Origin: Natronorubrum daqingense
GTDB lineage: Archaea > Halobacteriota > Halobacteria > Halobacteriales > Natrialbaceae
Assembly (NCBI RefSeq): GCF_001971705.1
Contig: NZ_CP019327.1
Span: forward strand, 1 to 64,000
Direction of reading: 5' to 3'
DNA length: 64,000 bases
Both the position numbers and the translations under genes were made by a program. The notes below the pieces were generated by a model. That model saw only the letters and a list, made by a program, of their open reading frames with translations, had not been told where the DNA came from and ran no database searches. Positions 34,741-45,200 of the stretch are shown in pieces (position 1 is the stretch's first letter; every line of letters begins with the position of its first letter).

Positions 34741-36075
34741 ATGGTCGATACCGATCAGTGGGGCCGGCAGGCGGAGACAGCGACGCGCGATGATCGGACC
34801 CGTCGCCCGAATCGACGACAGTTCGTTGTGGCTACGGCTGGCGTTGCGGGCGGTGTTTCACTCGGTGGTTGCCTGGATTCGTTCGAGACCGTTTCTGGAT
34901 CGACGACTGAGGACGAGACGATCACGATCGGGGCGTTGGCACCTGATCCGGCCGACGACTACCTCGGCCAATCGATCGTCCACTCTGCCGAACTCGCCGT
35001 CGAGGAGCTCGCGAATAATGGTGGAATAAACGGCCACGACGTCGACATCGCTATCGCCGACACGAAGTCGAGTCCGCTCGAGGCCCGTCGCGAGTATCAG
35101 CGCCTGGTACTCGAGGAAGACGTCGACGTGACGGTGGGGATGTTCGCCAGCGAGGCGTTACTCGCCATCCTCGACGATATCGCGGAACACGAGATCATTC
35201 ACCTCACGTCGGGCGCGGCAACGACGGTCGCGAGTCAGTTGGTCAACGAGGAGTACGACCGGTACAAGTACCACTTCCGTGTCGGCCCGACGAACGACGC
35301 CGACCTCGGGCGGATGCAAGTCGACTTCCTCGACGATATGAGCGAGGAGATCGGCTGGGAGTCCATCGCGCTCTTCGCGGAGGATTACGAGTGGACAGAG
35401 GCTCCGTGGGAGGTCTATCAGGACCAGCTCGAAGGGGCGGGTGTCGAAATCGCGACGGAAGAGCGATATCCGCCGGCGACTGACGATTTCGGTGACCTCT
35501 ACACGGAGGCCGAAGAACAGGATGCGGATGCGGTGTTCATTACGACTGCTCACACGGGTGACGACGCGCTGTTGGACTGGGCAGTTCCCCAGCGACAGTT
35601 CGCGTTCGGGGGGATCCACGTCCCGATGCAACTGCCAGCGTACTACGACCTGGTCGATCAGGCCTGTCGGTACGGCGTCGGACAGACCAGCGCGACGGCG
35701 ACGAGTGAGATCACGGACCTCACACAGCACTTCGTCGGCGAGTATCAAGACGCCTACGACGGATCGAACCCAGTCTACACGGGCTATCACACCTACGATG
35801 CGGTGATGCTCTTCGCCGACGCCGTCGAGCAAGCGGACACCCTCGACTCCGACGAACTGGTCTCGACGCTCGAGGACGCGTCCTTTACCGGTAGCGCGGG
35901 ACTCGTCGAGTTCCACGAACCCGACCACGAGTATGCACACGACCTCGTCTACCAACAGGACGAGAATCTCTACTTCCAGTGGCAAGAAAACGACGACGGC
36001 GAGGGCGTCCAGGAGGTTATCTGGCCCGAATCGCAGTCGACCGCCGACTACGTTACGCCGGCGTGGCTCGAGTGA
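34741..36075 (+). CDS. Orphan substrate-binding lipoprotein 3
   Basis: Third paralogue, 444 residues from ATG 34741. With this start the lipobox Cys in GGVSLGGC is residue 44, as in the other two. The mature fold is the same: ITIGALAPDPADDYLGQSIVHSAELAVEEL, EEYDRYKYHFRVGPTNDAD, AHTGDDALLDWAVPQRQFAFGGIHVPMQLP. The cleft-side stretch YGVGQTSATATSEITD mixes features of proteins 1 and 2. An alternative ATG at 34729 adds four residues. A 203-base gap with a promoter element precedes it. No transport genes follow; the next gene is a convergent deacetylase. Confidence 0.92.
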   Translation: MVDTDQWGRQAETATRDDRTRRPNRRQFVVATAGVAGGVSLGGCLDSFETVSGSTTEDETITIGALAPDPADDYLGQSIVHSAELAVEELANNGGINGHDVDIAIADTKSSPLEARREYQRLVLEEDVDVTVGMFASEALLAILDDIAEHEIIHLTSGAATTVASQLVNEEYDRYKYHFRVGPTNDADLGRMQVDFLDDMSEEIGWESIALFAEDYEWTEAPWEVYQDQLEGAGVEIATEERYPPATDDFGDLYTEAEEQDADAVFITTAHTGDDALLDWAVPQRQFAFGGIHVPMQLPAYYDLVDQACRYGVGQTSATATSEITDLTQHFVGEYQDAYDGSNPVYTGYHTYDAVMLFADAVEQADTLDSDELVSTLEDASFTGSAGLVEFHEPDHEYAHDLVYQQDENLYFQWQENDDGEGVQEVIWPESQSTADYVTPAWLE

Positions 36076-36097
36076 GCGGTCCCTCGACGGGCGACGA

Positions 36098-37336
36098 TTA
36101 GAACAGGAACCGTTCTTCGAGATCCTGTGGCAAGATCACCTCGAGTTCTCCCGACGATTCGTACTCGTGGAGCGTCTCGACCAGCGTTTCGAAGGACTCG
36201 AGATCCGATCCCTCGAGTCGGTGGTAGAAAATGCACGTGATGCCACCCCTCTCGGCGGTCCGCTCGAGTTCCGTCTCGACGCGTTCGGCGTCGGGTTCGC
36301 CGATGCGCGAGGCCAGTTTCGTGTTCGTCGTGTATCCCTGGACCGGTTGCCCGCCGGCGAAGCCGATCTCGTGGTGCTCGTCGACGAGCTCGATAGTCGT
36401 CTCGTCGTAATCGCCGAACGGGTAGGCGAAGTACCGCGCCCCTTCCTCGAACCCCTCCTCGATGAGCCACTCCTTAGAGTCACGGATCTCGGCCTTCTGT
36501 TCCTCGGCGTCGAGTTCAGAAAGATTCGGATGGCTCACGGTGTGGTTCGCGATACACCAGCCGGCGTCGTGGAGTTCGTGAAGTTCGTCGGTCGTCAACC
36601 GCGGATCGCCACCGACGTCGCCGCCGTCGATGTAATCCTTGTTGACGAACGTCACCGCAGGGTAGCCATACTCCTCGAGGATCGGGAGGGCTTTCGTGTA
36701 ATCGGTCTCGTGGCCGTCGTCGAACTGGATCATCACCTTCCCCGTCTCCGGGCGCGGCGTGAAGTGGAAGTCGTCGAACCAGACCGTCCGTTCCTGATCC
36801 TCCCCGGCAGTGAGTTGGATGTGAACTTCTTCGACGGACTCGTCGTCGAACCCGTCGTCGATGTCGGTTATTCCGTAGTTGTAGCGCATGAGCGGGAGGT
36901 CTTCGCTCACGCCGCGTCGGTACTCGATGGCGTTGCGATCGGTGTCGATCAACCGAAGCCACGGGACGACGAGTTCGCCTGCAGCGCCAGCAACGCCGGG
37001 AACGACGGCCGAGAGATCGCGTGCCTCCGAGAAGGTCTTCGTTAGCCGTGCCGTTCCTTCCGTCATCTCGAGGCGTGCACCCTGTGAGCCGACGAGTGCT
37101 CGATCCTCGTCGGCCGTGAGCGTGCCGCCGCTTACTTCCCATCGATCGAGGTCCTCGAAGTCGTCGTCGGTGCCGGCGACATCGGGGAGATCGCGATCGT
37201 CGCCGTCGTCGCCGTTGCCGTTCGTCGACTCGCCATCGTCGCCTTCCTCGCCGCTCTCGAGAAAGCTGGCGTCTGTACAGCCCGCGAGGCCGATCGTTCC
37301 CGCCGTAATTGCCGTCATGTACGCGCGTCGTTTCAT
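36098..37336 (-). CDS. Secreted polysaccharide deacetylase family lipoprotein
   Basis: Protein of 412 residues. The signal MKRRAYMTAITAGTIGLAGC puts the lipobox Cys at 20, followed by a Gly/Asp linker. Residues of about 50-205 form a beta-sandwich-like domain (DFEDLDRWEVSGGTLTADED). The C-terminal NodB domain begins GKVMIQFDDGHETDYTKALP and holds NHTVSHPNLSEL, the Asp and two His expected to bind metal, plus ARYFAYPFGDYDE. Such enzymes remove acetyl groups from cell-surface or extracellular glycans. ATG 37336 is chosen to begin the signal. Confidence 0.9.
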   Translation of the reverse strand: MKRRAYMTAITAGTIGLAGCTDASFLESGEEGDDGESTNGNGDDGDDRDLPDVAGTDDDFEDLDRWEVSGGTLTADEDRALVGSQGARLEMTEGTARLTKTFSEARDLSAVVPGVAGAAGELVVPWLRLIDTDRNAIEYRRGVSEDLPLMRYNYGITDIDDGFDDESVEEVHIQLTAGEDQERTVWFDDFHFTPRPETGKVMIQFDDGHETDYTKALPILEEYGYPAVTFVNKDYIDGGDVGGDPRLTTDELHELHDAGWCIANHTVSHPNLSELDAEEQKAEIRDSKEWLIEEGFEEGARYFAYPFGDYDETTIELVDEHHEIGFAGGQPVQGYTTNTKLASRIGEPDAERVETELERTAERGGITCIFYHRLEGSDLESFETLVETLHEYESSGELEVILPQDLEERFLF

Positions 37337-37506
37337 CGATCGATGAAGGATCAACGAGTGGCATTGTTACGAGGTCGTTACTGTCTCGTTCGTCACAACG
37401 AGACCCGTCTAGCTTTCGACTACTGGTCCGTACGCGACCGACTACTGCTGTTCGGATGCGTGCAAAACGAGGGTTCCACGACGGTTCGAGCGTGAGACGC
37501 GGTCGA

Positions 37507-38100
37507 TTACGACTCGAGGTCGTCGTCGCCGACGCCGACGGCCTTCGAGATGTCGGCGTCGTCGGGTTCCGACTGACCGCCGACGACGAGGTCGCCGTCT
37601 TCGGTCTCGACGTAGACGTCGTCGGCGAATCCGCCTTCGGCGTGGGGGTGCTCGGGGTCCTCGAGTCGTTCGGGCGTCGACGGAGCGTCGGCCAATCCGT
37701 CGGCGGGGGCGAACTGTCCGAGCGGGTCGTCGATGGTAATGTCCCACCGTTCGAAGAACTCGCCGTAGCGGTCGTAGTGGGCCTCGAGTTCGTCCGCGGG
37801 GAACTCCATCATCTCGGTCCAGCCGTGGTTGTAGAAATCGAAATTGGCCTGAATGTGGGTAATTTCACGGGCCTCGGCCTCCGAGTAGCCGTCTTGTAGC
37901 GCACGGAGGTAGGTGTCGACCGTCGCGTCGAAGAGGTCGTCGAGTCGGTCTTTCCGTTCGTCCGCGCGCTCCGGATCCGCTTTCCCGAGGAAAATCTTGG
38001 TGTGTAAGCGAACGAGTCCCGACTTCGCGACCGACCGAACGACGGGGGTCTCGAGGGCTTTCCGGGATGCGAAGTGACGTGCGTTCTGCCGGAGTTTCAT
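37507..38100 (-). CDS. Conserved haloarchaeal protein (DUF6149-like)
   Basis: Protein of 197 residues without signal or membrane segment. The N-terminal 130 residues are helical: MKLRQNARHFASRKALE, LVRLHTKIFLGKADPERADERKD, REITHIQANFDFYNHGWTEMMEFPADELEAHYDRY. I remember this as the haloarchaeal DUF6149 family, identifier not verified, function unknown. The tail (about 140-197) is an acidic, Gly-rich low-complexity region. It stands alone, with a promoter region of over 300 bases upstream. Confidence 0.8.
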   Translation of the reverse strand: MKLRQNARHFASRKALETPVVRSVAKSGLVRLHTKIFLGKADPERADERKDRLDDLFDATVDTYLRALQDGYSEAEAREITHIQANFDFYNHGWTEMMEFPADELEAHYDRYGEFFERWDITIDDPLGQFAPADGLADAPSTPERLEDPEHPHAEGGFADDVYVETEDGDLVVGGQSEPDDADISKAVGVGDDDLES

Positions 38101-38426
38101 GTGCGGTCGTAGGCGGGGGCGACTAAAGAACGGTTCGGACGTCGACAGTGGGTTCGGAGGCGATGCTGGCTTCGAACGTCGATGGTAAGTGCGAACGATA
38201 CTGCTGCTCGAGCGTCGTTGGGAGTCGACAGCGTCGCCCGGTTGCGGTTTGTCTCAGCTAGCAGCAAACGTTGCAATCTCTACCGTTGGAACGGAATTTG
38301 CGTGTTTGTCTTCCGATGTACTTCTCAATACGGCTTACAGTGTACATCTGTTCCATTTCTATCCCGTGCAAGGCAAAATGGACGAGATAGCAATCCACTT
38401 TAACCCGCATTACGAACCGTCGTGAT
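38101..38426. other. Intergenic region between divergent genes
   Basis: 326 bases with short open frames but no convincing gene. The longest frame (38189-38425) has no haloarchaeal acidic bias. A TATA-like ACTTTAAC lies about 30 bases before the oxidoreductase ATG and probably serves it. Confidence 0.5.
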
Positions 38427-39665
38427 ATGACCCAGTACGTGATCATCGGTGACGGGATCTCGGGCAGTTCGGCTGCCGAGACCCTCCGGGAAGAAGACCC
38501 GGATGCGAAGATTACCGTCATCACCGATGAGGGGGAGCCCCTGTACAACCGGATTCTCATCAAAGAGCACGCGAAAGGCAAGCTCCCGGAGGCGCCGATA
38601 TCGATTCACGAGGAAGAATGGTACGAAGAACGCGATATCGAGCTCTCGCTCGATACCCACGTAACGAGCGTCGACACCGACGCGAACGTCATTCATACGC
38701 ACGATTCCGGCGATATCAGCTACGACAAGTTGCTGGTGGCGACCGGTGGGACGCCGACGCAGTTGCCCGTCGACAACAGCGATGCCGACGGAATTCATCA
38801 CTTCTGGACGTTCCAGGACGCCCGCGGGATTAAAGAACACGCCGAACGATCCGACCGCGGCGTCATCGTCGGCGCGGGGCTCCTCGGAATCGACTTCGCG
38901 GCGGTCTGCGGTGCGCAGGGAATCGAAGCCGACTACCTGATGCGTGGCGATCGCTGGTGGCGTTACGCGCTCTCCGCAGAGGGTGCCGAAATCATGCACG
39001 AAGGCATGCGAGATGTCGGCGTCGAACCCGTTTTCGACAGCGGGGTCGATCGATTCGAAACGGACGACGACGGGCACGTCGTCGGGGCCGTCGACCCGAA
39101 CGGCGAGCGCTACGATTGTGACTTCGCCGGCGTCGCGATCGGTCTGACGTTCAACACCGAGTTCCTCCGCGGTGCGGGCTTAGAGCAGAACAATGGTATC
39201 GTCGTCGACGAGTACATGCGGACGAACGTCGACGACATCTACGCGGCGGGTGACATTACTCGATTCTACGACGTCTTGCTGGGCGAGCACGCCCAGAACG
39301 GCTCGTGGGGGTCGGCCAAGGAACAGGGTCGCGTCGCCGCCGTGAACATGGCCGCGGACGACGAAGCGGAGGCCTTCGAGTGGGTTTCCTCGTACTCGAT
39401 CACTCACTTTGACTTCCCGTTCCTCTCCTTTGGCCACCCGACGCTCGGCGACGAGCACGCCGAGGCAAAGTACAGCGACACCGAGTGGCGGCGTGTCGCG
39501 TTCAAAGACGGCAAGATCGTCGGCGGCGTCCTCATCGGCGATCTCTCACCACAGAGCACGTTCAAACAGCTCATGCGAGAACAGCGCGAGGTCGCCGATC
39601 AGGCTGAGGTCCTCCTCGAGAAGCAAGTCGACCTCGATAACCTCGCCCCCGAACAGCAATCCTGA
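38427..39665 (+). CDS. FAD-dependent NAD(P)H oxidoreductase
   Basis: Flavoprotein of 412 residues of the pyridine nucleotide-disulfide oxidoreductase type, close to rubredoxin or nitrite reductase small flavoproteins. The N-terminal FAD loop is VIIGDGISGSSAAETLRE, the second dinucleotide loop RGVIVGAGLLGIDFAAVCGAQG (about 145-165), and the FAD-binding IYAAGDITRFYD is near 272. PLYNRILIKEHAKGKL matches the family pattern near the flavin. There are no redox-active CxxC cysteines, so it is probably a reductase passing electrons to a separate carrier that cannot be named here. Confidence 0.92.
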   Translation: MTQYVIIGDGISGSSAAETLREEDPDAKITVITDEGEPLYNRILIKEHAKGKLPEAPISIHEEEWYEERDIELSLDTHVTSVDTDANVIHTHDSGDISYDKLLVATGGTPTQLPVDNSDADGIHHFWTFQDARGIKEHAERSDRGVIVGAGLLGIDFAAVCGAQGIEADYLMRGDRWWRYALSAEGAEIMHEGMRDVGVEPVFDSGVDRFETDDDGHVVGAVDPNGERYDCDFAGVAIGLTFNTEFLRGAGLEQNNGIVVDEYMRTNVDDIYAAGDITRFYDVLLGEHAQNGSWGSAKEQGRVAAVNMAADDEAEAFEWVSSYSITHFDFPFLSFGHPTLGDEHAEAKYSDTEWRRVAFKDGKIVGGVLIGDLSPQSTFKQLMREQREVADQAEVLLEKQVDLDNLAPEQQS

Positions 39666-39864
39666 CGAACGGGGGTCGCCCTCGTCGATCGAGACGGCCG
39701 TTCATCCCGACTCTTCGTCGTATTCTGCCCGAACGGTTCTTTCGCGTCGATTTCACTCGTGCGTCGTTTGTTACAACACTGTGTTACGCGTCTCTTGACA
39801 CCGTGACCGACAGTTGATTTGGCGAAACTGTTAAGTATTATCATGGCCTGTGGTAACAGTGTAC

Positions 39865-40101
39865 ATGGCGTCCAGTGAACTCCACCACAGCGATCACTGC
39901 CACCAATCGCTTCGCCTCGAGCGAGTCGAGTCGGTGACCAGCGACGCGACCGTTCGTCACGTCGACCAACTCGAGACGGAGACACTGGAGACGATTTATG
40001 CGGCACTAGAAGGGAACCGACCGATCCCGGCGACGGGTACCGACCTCGAGGTCGGTGAGATCATCGTGTTTACTGAGTATCTACGCGTCGTCCGACCCTG
40101 A
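39865..40101 (+). CDS. Small conserved-looking haloarchaeal protein
   Basis: Protein of 78 residues starting MASSELHHSDHCHQSLRLERV. The N-terminus is His-rich (HHSDHCH), which could bind metal. The rest (VRHVDQLETETLETIYAALEGNRPIPATGTDL) is helical then beta. A TATA-like TTAAGTATTA lies about 30 bases before this ATG. A GTG start five codons upstream exists but breaks the promoter spacing. Function unknown. Confidence 0.6.
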   Translation: MASSELHHSDHCHQSLRLERVESVTSDATVRHVDQLETETLETIYAALEGNRPIPATGTDLEVGEIIVFTEYLRVVRP

Positions 40102-40185
40102 GGCGATCACGAACCGGTCGAAATCGCGAGGGGACGAGTCGCACGTATCGAAGCCGTTTTCCCCCGTGCGCGTCTCCGTGCAGGT

Positions 40186-40596
40186 ATGAACGGCGGTAGC
40201 GACATGACGCTCGCGTTCGAACTCGAGGCGCTGAAAGAACTCGCGTCGCCCGAGAGCGTCTTCGAGGACGCCAGAGGCTGGACCGAGTATATCGGCGTCG
40301 TCTCCGAGAAGCCGACCTACGTGGTCACGAACTTCACGCGAAAGAACCGTATCCGACAGGACTTCTTCTCGGGCCCGCGCGGAAAAGCCGAGAGCCTCGA
40401 GGGTGTCAAAGACCAGTTCGACACCGATCGATACGTCTTGATCGCCTCGAGCGAGGAAGACGAGCAACTCGCGGAGGACGTCGGTTGGGAGTACCTCGCC
40501 GTCGAGGACGCAGCAGAGGCCGCAGACTGGATCGTCGCCTCGGACGCCGACGCTGGCGACGACGACGCCGAACAGGTCCGAGACGACTGGCCCTGA
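40186..40596 (+). CDS. Conserved haloarchaeal protein of unknown function
   Basis: Soluble protein of 136 residues with the well-ordered segments LAFELEALKELASPESVFEDARGWTEYIGVVSEKPTYVVTNFTRKN, RQDFFSGPRGKAESLEGV and DRYVLIASSEEDEQLAEDVGWEYLAVEDAAEAADW. I recognise it as a recurrent haloarchaeal family but cannot name a function. It ends in an acidic tail. ATG 40186 or the internal ATG six codons later could start it. It follows the small His-rich gene in the same direction. Confidence 0.75.
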   Translation: MNGGSDMTLAFELEALKELASPESVFEDARGWTEYIGVVSEKPTYVVTNFTRKNRIRQDFFSGPRGKAESLEGVKDQFDTDRYVLIASSEEDEQLAEDVGWEYLAVEDAAEAADWIVASDADAGDDDAEQVRDDWP

Positions 40597-40624
40597 GACT
40601 CGAGTCGGTTCGGTTTCTGCCGAC

Positions 40625-41275
40625 TCAGTTCACTCGTTGGATCGACTGTGCCGTCGGAAGCGTCCAGCCGTAGGCGACCGCGATCAGCCGTACCAGAACG
40701 GTCGTCCCGGCGCACGCGGCCGCCGCAGTCCCGGCGGTGAGGCCCACAATCGTTGCACCGAGGTAGACGATAGCGCCGAGTACCGAACAGCTCGCGTAGA
40801 AATCCTCGAACAGGATGAACGGCGATCGATTGAGCAGAATGTCCGCGACTGCTCCGCCGCCAACTGCGTTGATCGTCGCTATCGCGACGACGCCGAAGCC
40901 CGAGACGCCGACGTCTACCGCGACGATCGCACCGGCGGTCGTGAACGCGCCGAGTCCGACGCCGTCAGCTACCAGCGCGACTGGGTGATCGTCGGCCGAA
41001 TCGAGCACGAGGTGCAATCCGATTGCCAGGAGCACGCCGATCGTTCCGAGGGCGATTTCACCCGGCAACTGGAGGGCCAGCGGTATTCGTCCGACGAGGA
41101 TGTCTCGGGTTACGCCCCCCGCGAACGCCGTGGCGAGGCCGACGACCGCGACGCCGAAGAGGTCGAACTCCCGGCGTATCGCCTTGGTCGACCCGACGAG
41201 CGCGAACGCGATCAATCCGATTGCGTTCATGACGGCGAACGGATCCAATACCCCTGCCAGAAACGCCTGAGTCAT
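40625..41275 (-). CDS. TRIC cation channel family membrane protein
   Basis: Membrane protein of 216 residues with seven hydrophobic segments, matching the UPF0126/YicG type. Two similar halves each carry a conserved Gly-rich turn: GLATAFAGGVTRDILVGRIPLAL in the first and ATINAVGGGAVADILLNRSPFIL in the second. TRIC relatives form trimeric potassium channels; bacterial and archaeal members may also carry other solutes. It is convergent with the preceding gene and divergent from the next. Confidence 0.92.
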   Translation of the reverse strand: MTQAFLAGVLDPFAVMNAIGLIAFALVGSTKAIRREFDLFGVAVVGLATAFAGGVTRDILVGRIPLALQLPGEIALGTIGVLLAIGLHLVLDSADDHPVALVADGVGLGAFTTAGAIVAVDVGVSGFGVVAIATINAVGGGAVADILLNRSPFILFEDFYASCSVLGAIVYLGATIVGLTAGTAAAACAGTTVLVRLIAVAYGWTLPTAQSIQRVN

Positions 41276-41394
41276 TGCACTACCTCACGTCGGGACGGTC
41301 TTGAGGGCACCGTCTCGACCGTCCGCCGTCTCGAGGCCGGAACTAACGCGCGGAGTCGCCGCGCTTATGGCTTCGCTGGCCCAACTTACCGGTA

Positions 41395-41931
41395 ATGGCA
41401 GCGCCCCGCGTCCCGGGTTCCGGCGGCGATCGAACGCTCGAGTTACCCTGTGGGGAGACGCTCGACCCTCACGCGATCGATCTGGGCATGCGCGAGTACG
41501 CGTGTGACTGTGGCGAGACGCACGCGGTCGTCACCGACGTGCATCCGCCCTCGCGCTTTTTCCCCGAATCGCTCGTCACCATCTTACAGGAGACGATCGA
41601 ACCCGCCGACGAGTTCGAGGAGTTCGGCACGCCACACCTACTGGGAGTCGTCATGGAGGAGTTTCCCGAGCAAATCGTCACCTACGACGCCAGCGACGAC
41701 GGCGGCGTCGGCTACGCGATGCTCTGGGTGAGCGACTTCGACTCGCGGCGACTCCACGAGATCATCGTCGAACTCGTCGTCGAGCTCATGGATCACGCGA
41801 TCAGTCACGCCGAAGACGACAACGCCGTTACGGATTTCGAATCGCAGATGCTCGAGTTCGACGTGAGCGAGTTCGTCGAGCAGTACCGTCGCCAACGAGA
41901 TTTCGAGAGCGAACACGACCGCGCACTCTAA
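41395..41931 (+). CDS. Conserved haloarchaeal protein (DUF5815-like)
   Basis: Soluble protein of 178 residues. The N-terminal part has a CGE..CDCGETH pattern (residues 19-41) that may bind metal. The main domain is strongly conserved-looking: HPPSRFFPESLVTILQETIEP, FGTPHLLGVVMEEFPEQIV, DFDSRRLHEIIVELVVELMDHAISHAEDD and MLEFDVSEFVEQYRRQRDFESEHDRAL. I remember it as DUF5815, identifier not verified, function unknown. ATG 41395 fits. Confidence 0.82.
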   Translation: MAAPRVPGSGGDRTLELPCGETLDPHAIDLGMREYACDCGETHAVVTDVHPPSRFFPESLVTILQETIEPADEFEEFGTPHLLGVVMEEFPEQIVTYDASDDGGVGYAMLWVSDFDSRRLHEIIVELVVELMDHAISHAEDDNAVTDFESQMLEFDVSEFVEQYRRQRDFESEHDRAL

Positions 41932-42261
41932 ATTGAATACCTTTTCTGCGCGCGTTTTGCATGCGCTGGACGGCCGACGACGCGCTTACCGACGTCTCCT
42001 CCTCGCGAGTCGACCTGCTCGCTGTGAGTCGGTCCCGAAACGGGAGTCCGCCGAGTGGGTCTCAAACCGGTTGCTGGACGGTACCACGCCACTCCCCTAT
42101 CTCGTTAACCCGCTGTAATCGTCCGCGCCGGCCCTCTGGCGCTCGCTCGCCACTCGAGGCCGATTCTCACCACACGAGTTCGAAATTCGAAAAGCCATTT
42201 CGAGATTCGTACTGTATCGTGGGGCTTATTACGATGTACGAACTGCGATCCAACAAGCAAA
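41932..42261. promoter_or_regulatory. carB upstream region with hairpin and TATA-like box
   Basis: 330 bases without a supported gene. An imperfectly extended stem TCGAAAT/ATTTCGA lies at 42180-42203 with a 10-base loop. A TATA-like TTATTA at 42226-42231 sits about 30 bases before the carB ATG, the normal distance for a leaderless transcript. Confidence 0.45.
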
Positions 42262-45200
42262 ATGAGCACGGACCAGCAGGGCGAGGGCGACACCGGGGAT
42301 GGACGCACGATCTTGCTGATCGGGAGCGGCCCGATCCAGATCGGACAGGCCGCGGAGTTCGACTACTCCGGCGCACAGGCCTGCCGAGCACTGCAGGAGG
42401 AAGGTGCTCGAGTCGTCCTCGTCAACTCCAATCCCGCGACGATCATGACCGATCCGGAGATGGCAGACGAGGTCTACATCGAGCCGATTACCACCGACGC
42501 CATCTCGGAGATCATCCGGAAGGAGCGTCCCGACGGCGTTATCGCCGGCCTCGGTGGCCAGACCGGCCTCAACGTCACGGCCGAGTTGGCCGAGGAAGGC
42601 GTACTCGAGGAGTACGACGTCGAGATCATGGGCACCCCCCTCGACACCATCTACGCGACGGAAGACCGAGACCTCTTCCGCCAGCGCATGGAGAAGATCG
42701 GCCAGCCGGTGCCGGCTTCGACGACCATCTCGCTCGACGAGGGTGAAGCGGTCGTCGAACTGACCGAGGACGACCTCGAGGAGCGCGTCGAGGCGGCCGT
42801 CGACGAGGTCGGCGGCCTCCCGGTGATCGCCCGCACCACCTACACGCTGGGTGGCTCGGGTTCCGGTGTCGTCCACGAGTTCGACGAACTCCTTCGTCGC
42901 GTCCGCAAGGGCCTGCGCCTCTCGCGCAACAGCGAGGTACTCATCACCGAGTCCATCGCGGGCTGGGTGGAGTACGAGTACGAGGTCATGCGCGACGCCG
43001 ACGACTCCTGTATCATCATCTGTAACATGGAGAACATCGATCCGATGGGCATCCACACCGGGGAGTCGACGGTCGTCACGCCCTCCCAACTGGTTCCCGA
43101 CGAGGGCCACCAGGAGATGCGCACCGCGGCGCTCGACGTCATCCGTGAACTCGGGATTCAGGGCGGCTGTAACATCCAGTTCGCCTGGCGCGACGACGGC
43201 ACGCCCGGCGGCGAGTATCGGGTCGTCGAGGTCAACCCGCGCGTCTCACGTTCCTCCGCGCTCGCCTCGAAGGCGACGGGATACCCAATCGCTCGCGTGA
43301 CCGCGAAGGTCGCACTCGGCAAGCGCCTCCACGAGATCACCAACGAGATCACGGGCGAGACGACCGCCGCGTTCGAGCCAGCGATCGACTACGTCGTCAC
43401 GAAGGTGCCGCGCTGGCCCAAGGACAAGTTCGACGACGTCGACTTCGAACTGACGACGGCGATGAAGTCGACTGGCGAGGCGATGGCCATCGGCCGCACC
43501 TTCGAGGAGAGTCTGCTCAAGGCGCTTCGCTCCTCCGAGTACGAACCCGACGTCGACTGGGCCGACGTGAGCGACGACGAACTCGAGTCCCACTACCTCG
43601 AGCGTCCGTCGCCGGATCGTCCGTACGCGCTGTTCGAAGCGTTCGAGCGCGGGTACGACGTCGACGAGGTCGTCTCCCTGTCGGGCATCTTCGAGTGGTA
43701 CGCCGAGCGCTTCAAGCGCATCGCCGACTCGACACTCGCCGCACAGGAAGGCGACTTCACCGAAGCCGCCATCGCCGGGCACACGAACGCGACGATCGCT
43801 GCGACTGCAGGCGGCGACGTCGACGTCGACGCCGTCGAACAGGAAGTTCCCGGACGCACGTACAAACAGGTCGACACCTGCGCCGGCGAGTTCGAGGCCG
43901 AGACGCCCTACTACTACTCCGCACGCAAGCCGGAGTTCGAGTCTGGGCCGCTCGTCGGCGACGCCGCCTCGGGAGAACTCGAGGTCGAGCGCGACGTCGA
44001 GAGCGTGATCGTCGTCGGCGGCGGCCCGATTCGCATCGGGCAAGGCGTCGAGTTCGATTACTGTTCGGTCCACGCCGTCCAGGCGCTGCGTGAGCAGGGG
44101 ATCGACGCCCACGTCGTGAACAACAACCCCGAGACGGTCTCGACGGACTACGACACCTCCGACGGGCTGTTCTTCGAGCCGATCACGGCCGAAGAGGTCG
44201 CCGACGTTGCCGAGGCGGCCGACGCCGACGGCGTGATGGTCCAGTTCGGCGGCCAGACGTCGGTCAACATCGGCGATCCGCTCCAGGACGAGATCGACCG
44301 CCGCGGACTCGATTGTGAGGTCATGGGCACGAGCGTCGAGGCGATGGACCTCGCCGAAGACCGCGATCGTTTCAACGCGCTCATGGACGAACTGGGCATC
44401 GCCCAGCCCGAAGGTGGGGCCGCCTACAGCGAGACGGAAGCGATGGAACTCGCCCACGACATCGGCTATCCCGTGCTCGTGCGTCCCTCCTACGTGCTCG
44501 GCGGGCGCGCGATGGAGGTCGTCTACGACGACGAGGAACTCGAGACCTACATCGAGGAGGCGGTTCGCGTGAGTCCGGACAAGCCGATCCTCGTGGACGA
44601 CTTCCTCGCGGACGCCATCGAACTCGACGTCGACGCCGTCGCGGACGGCGAGGACGTCCTCATCGGCGGCGTGATGGAACACGTCGAAACCGCTGGGGTC
44701 CACTCGGGCGACTCGGCCTGCATGATCCCGCCACGCTCGCTCGACGGCGAGACGCTGGCCCGCGTCCGCGAGGTCACCGAAGATATCGCGGAAGCCCTCG
44801 AGACGGTCGGCCTGTTGAACGTTCAACTCGCGGTGCGCGACGGCGAGGTGTACGTCCTCGAGGCCAACCCGCGCTCCTCGCGTACTGTGCCGTTCATCTC
44901 GAAGGCGACGGGCGTCCCGATCGCCAAACTCGCGGCCAGAGTGATGGCCGGGGAATCGATCGCCGACCTCGACGTCGACGAGCAGATTCCCGAGCAGACT
45001 TCGATCAAGGAGGTCGTTCTGCCGTTCGACCGCCTGCCGGGCTCGGACCCGCGTCTCGGCCCGGAGATGAAATCCACGGGCGAAGTGATGGGCAGCGCCG
45101 ACTCCTTCGGCAAAGCATACGACAAGGCTCAGGACGCGACGGGCAAACCGATCCCCGAGTCGGGGACGGCGATCGTCGACCTCTCGGCCGACAAGTTCCC

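Noticed and set aside
38182-38425. Two overlapping short open frames in the gap before the FAD oxidoreductase
   Set aside because: Neutral or basic composition, Cys and aromatic residues without pattern, and overlap with the likely oxidoreductase promoter.
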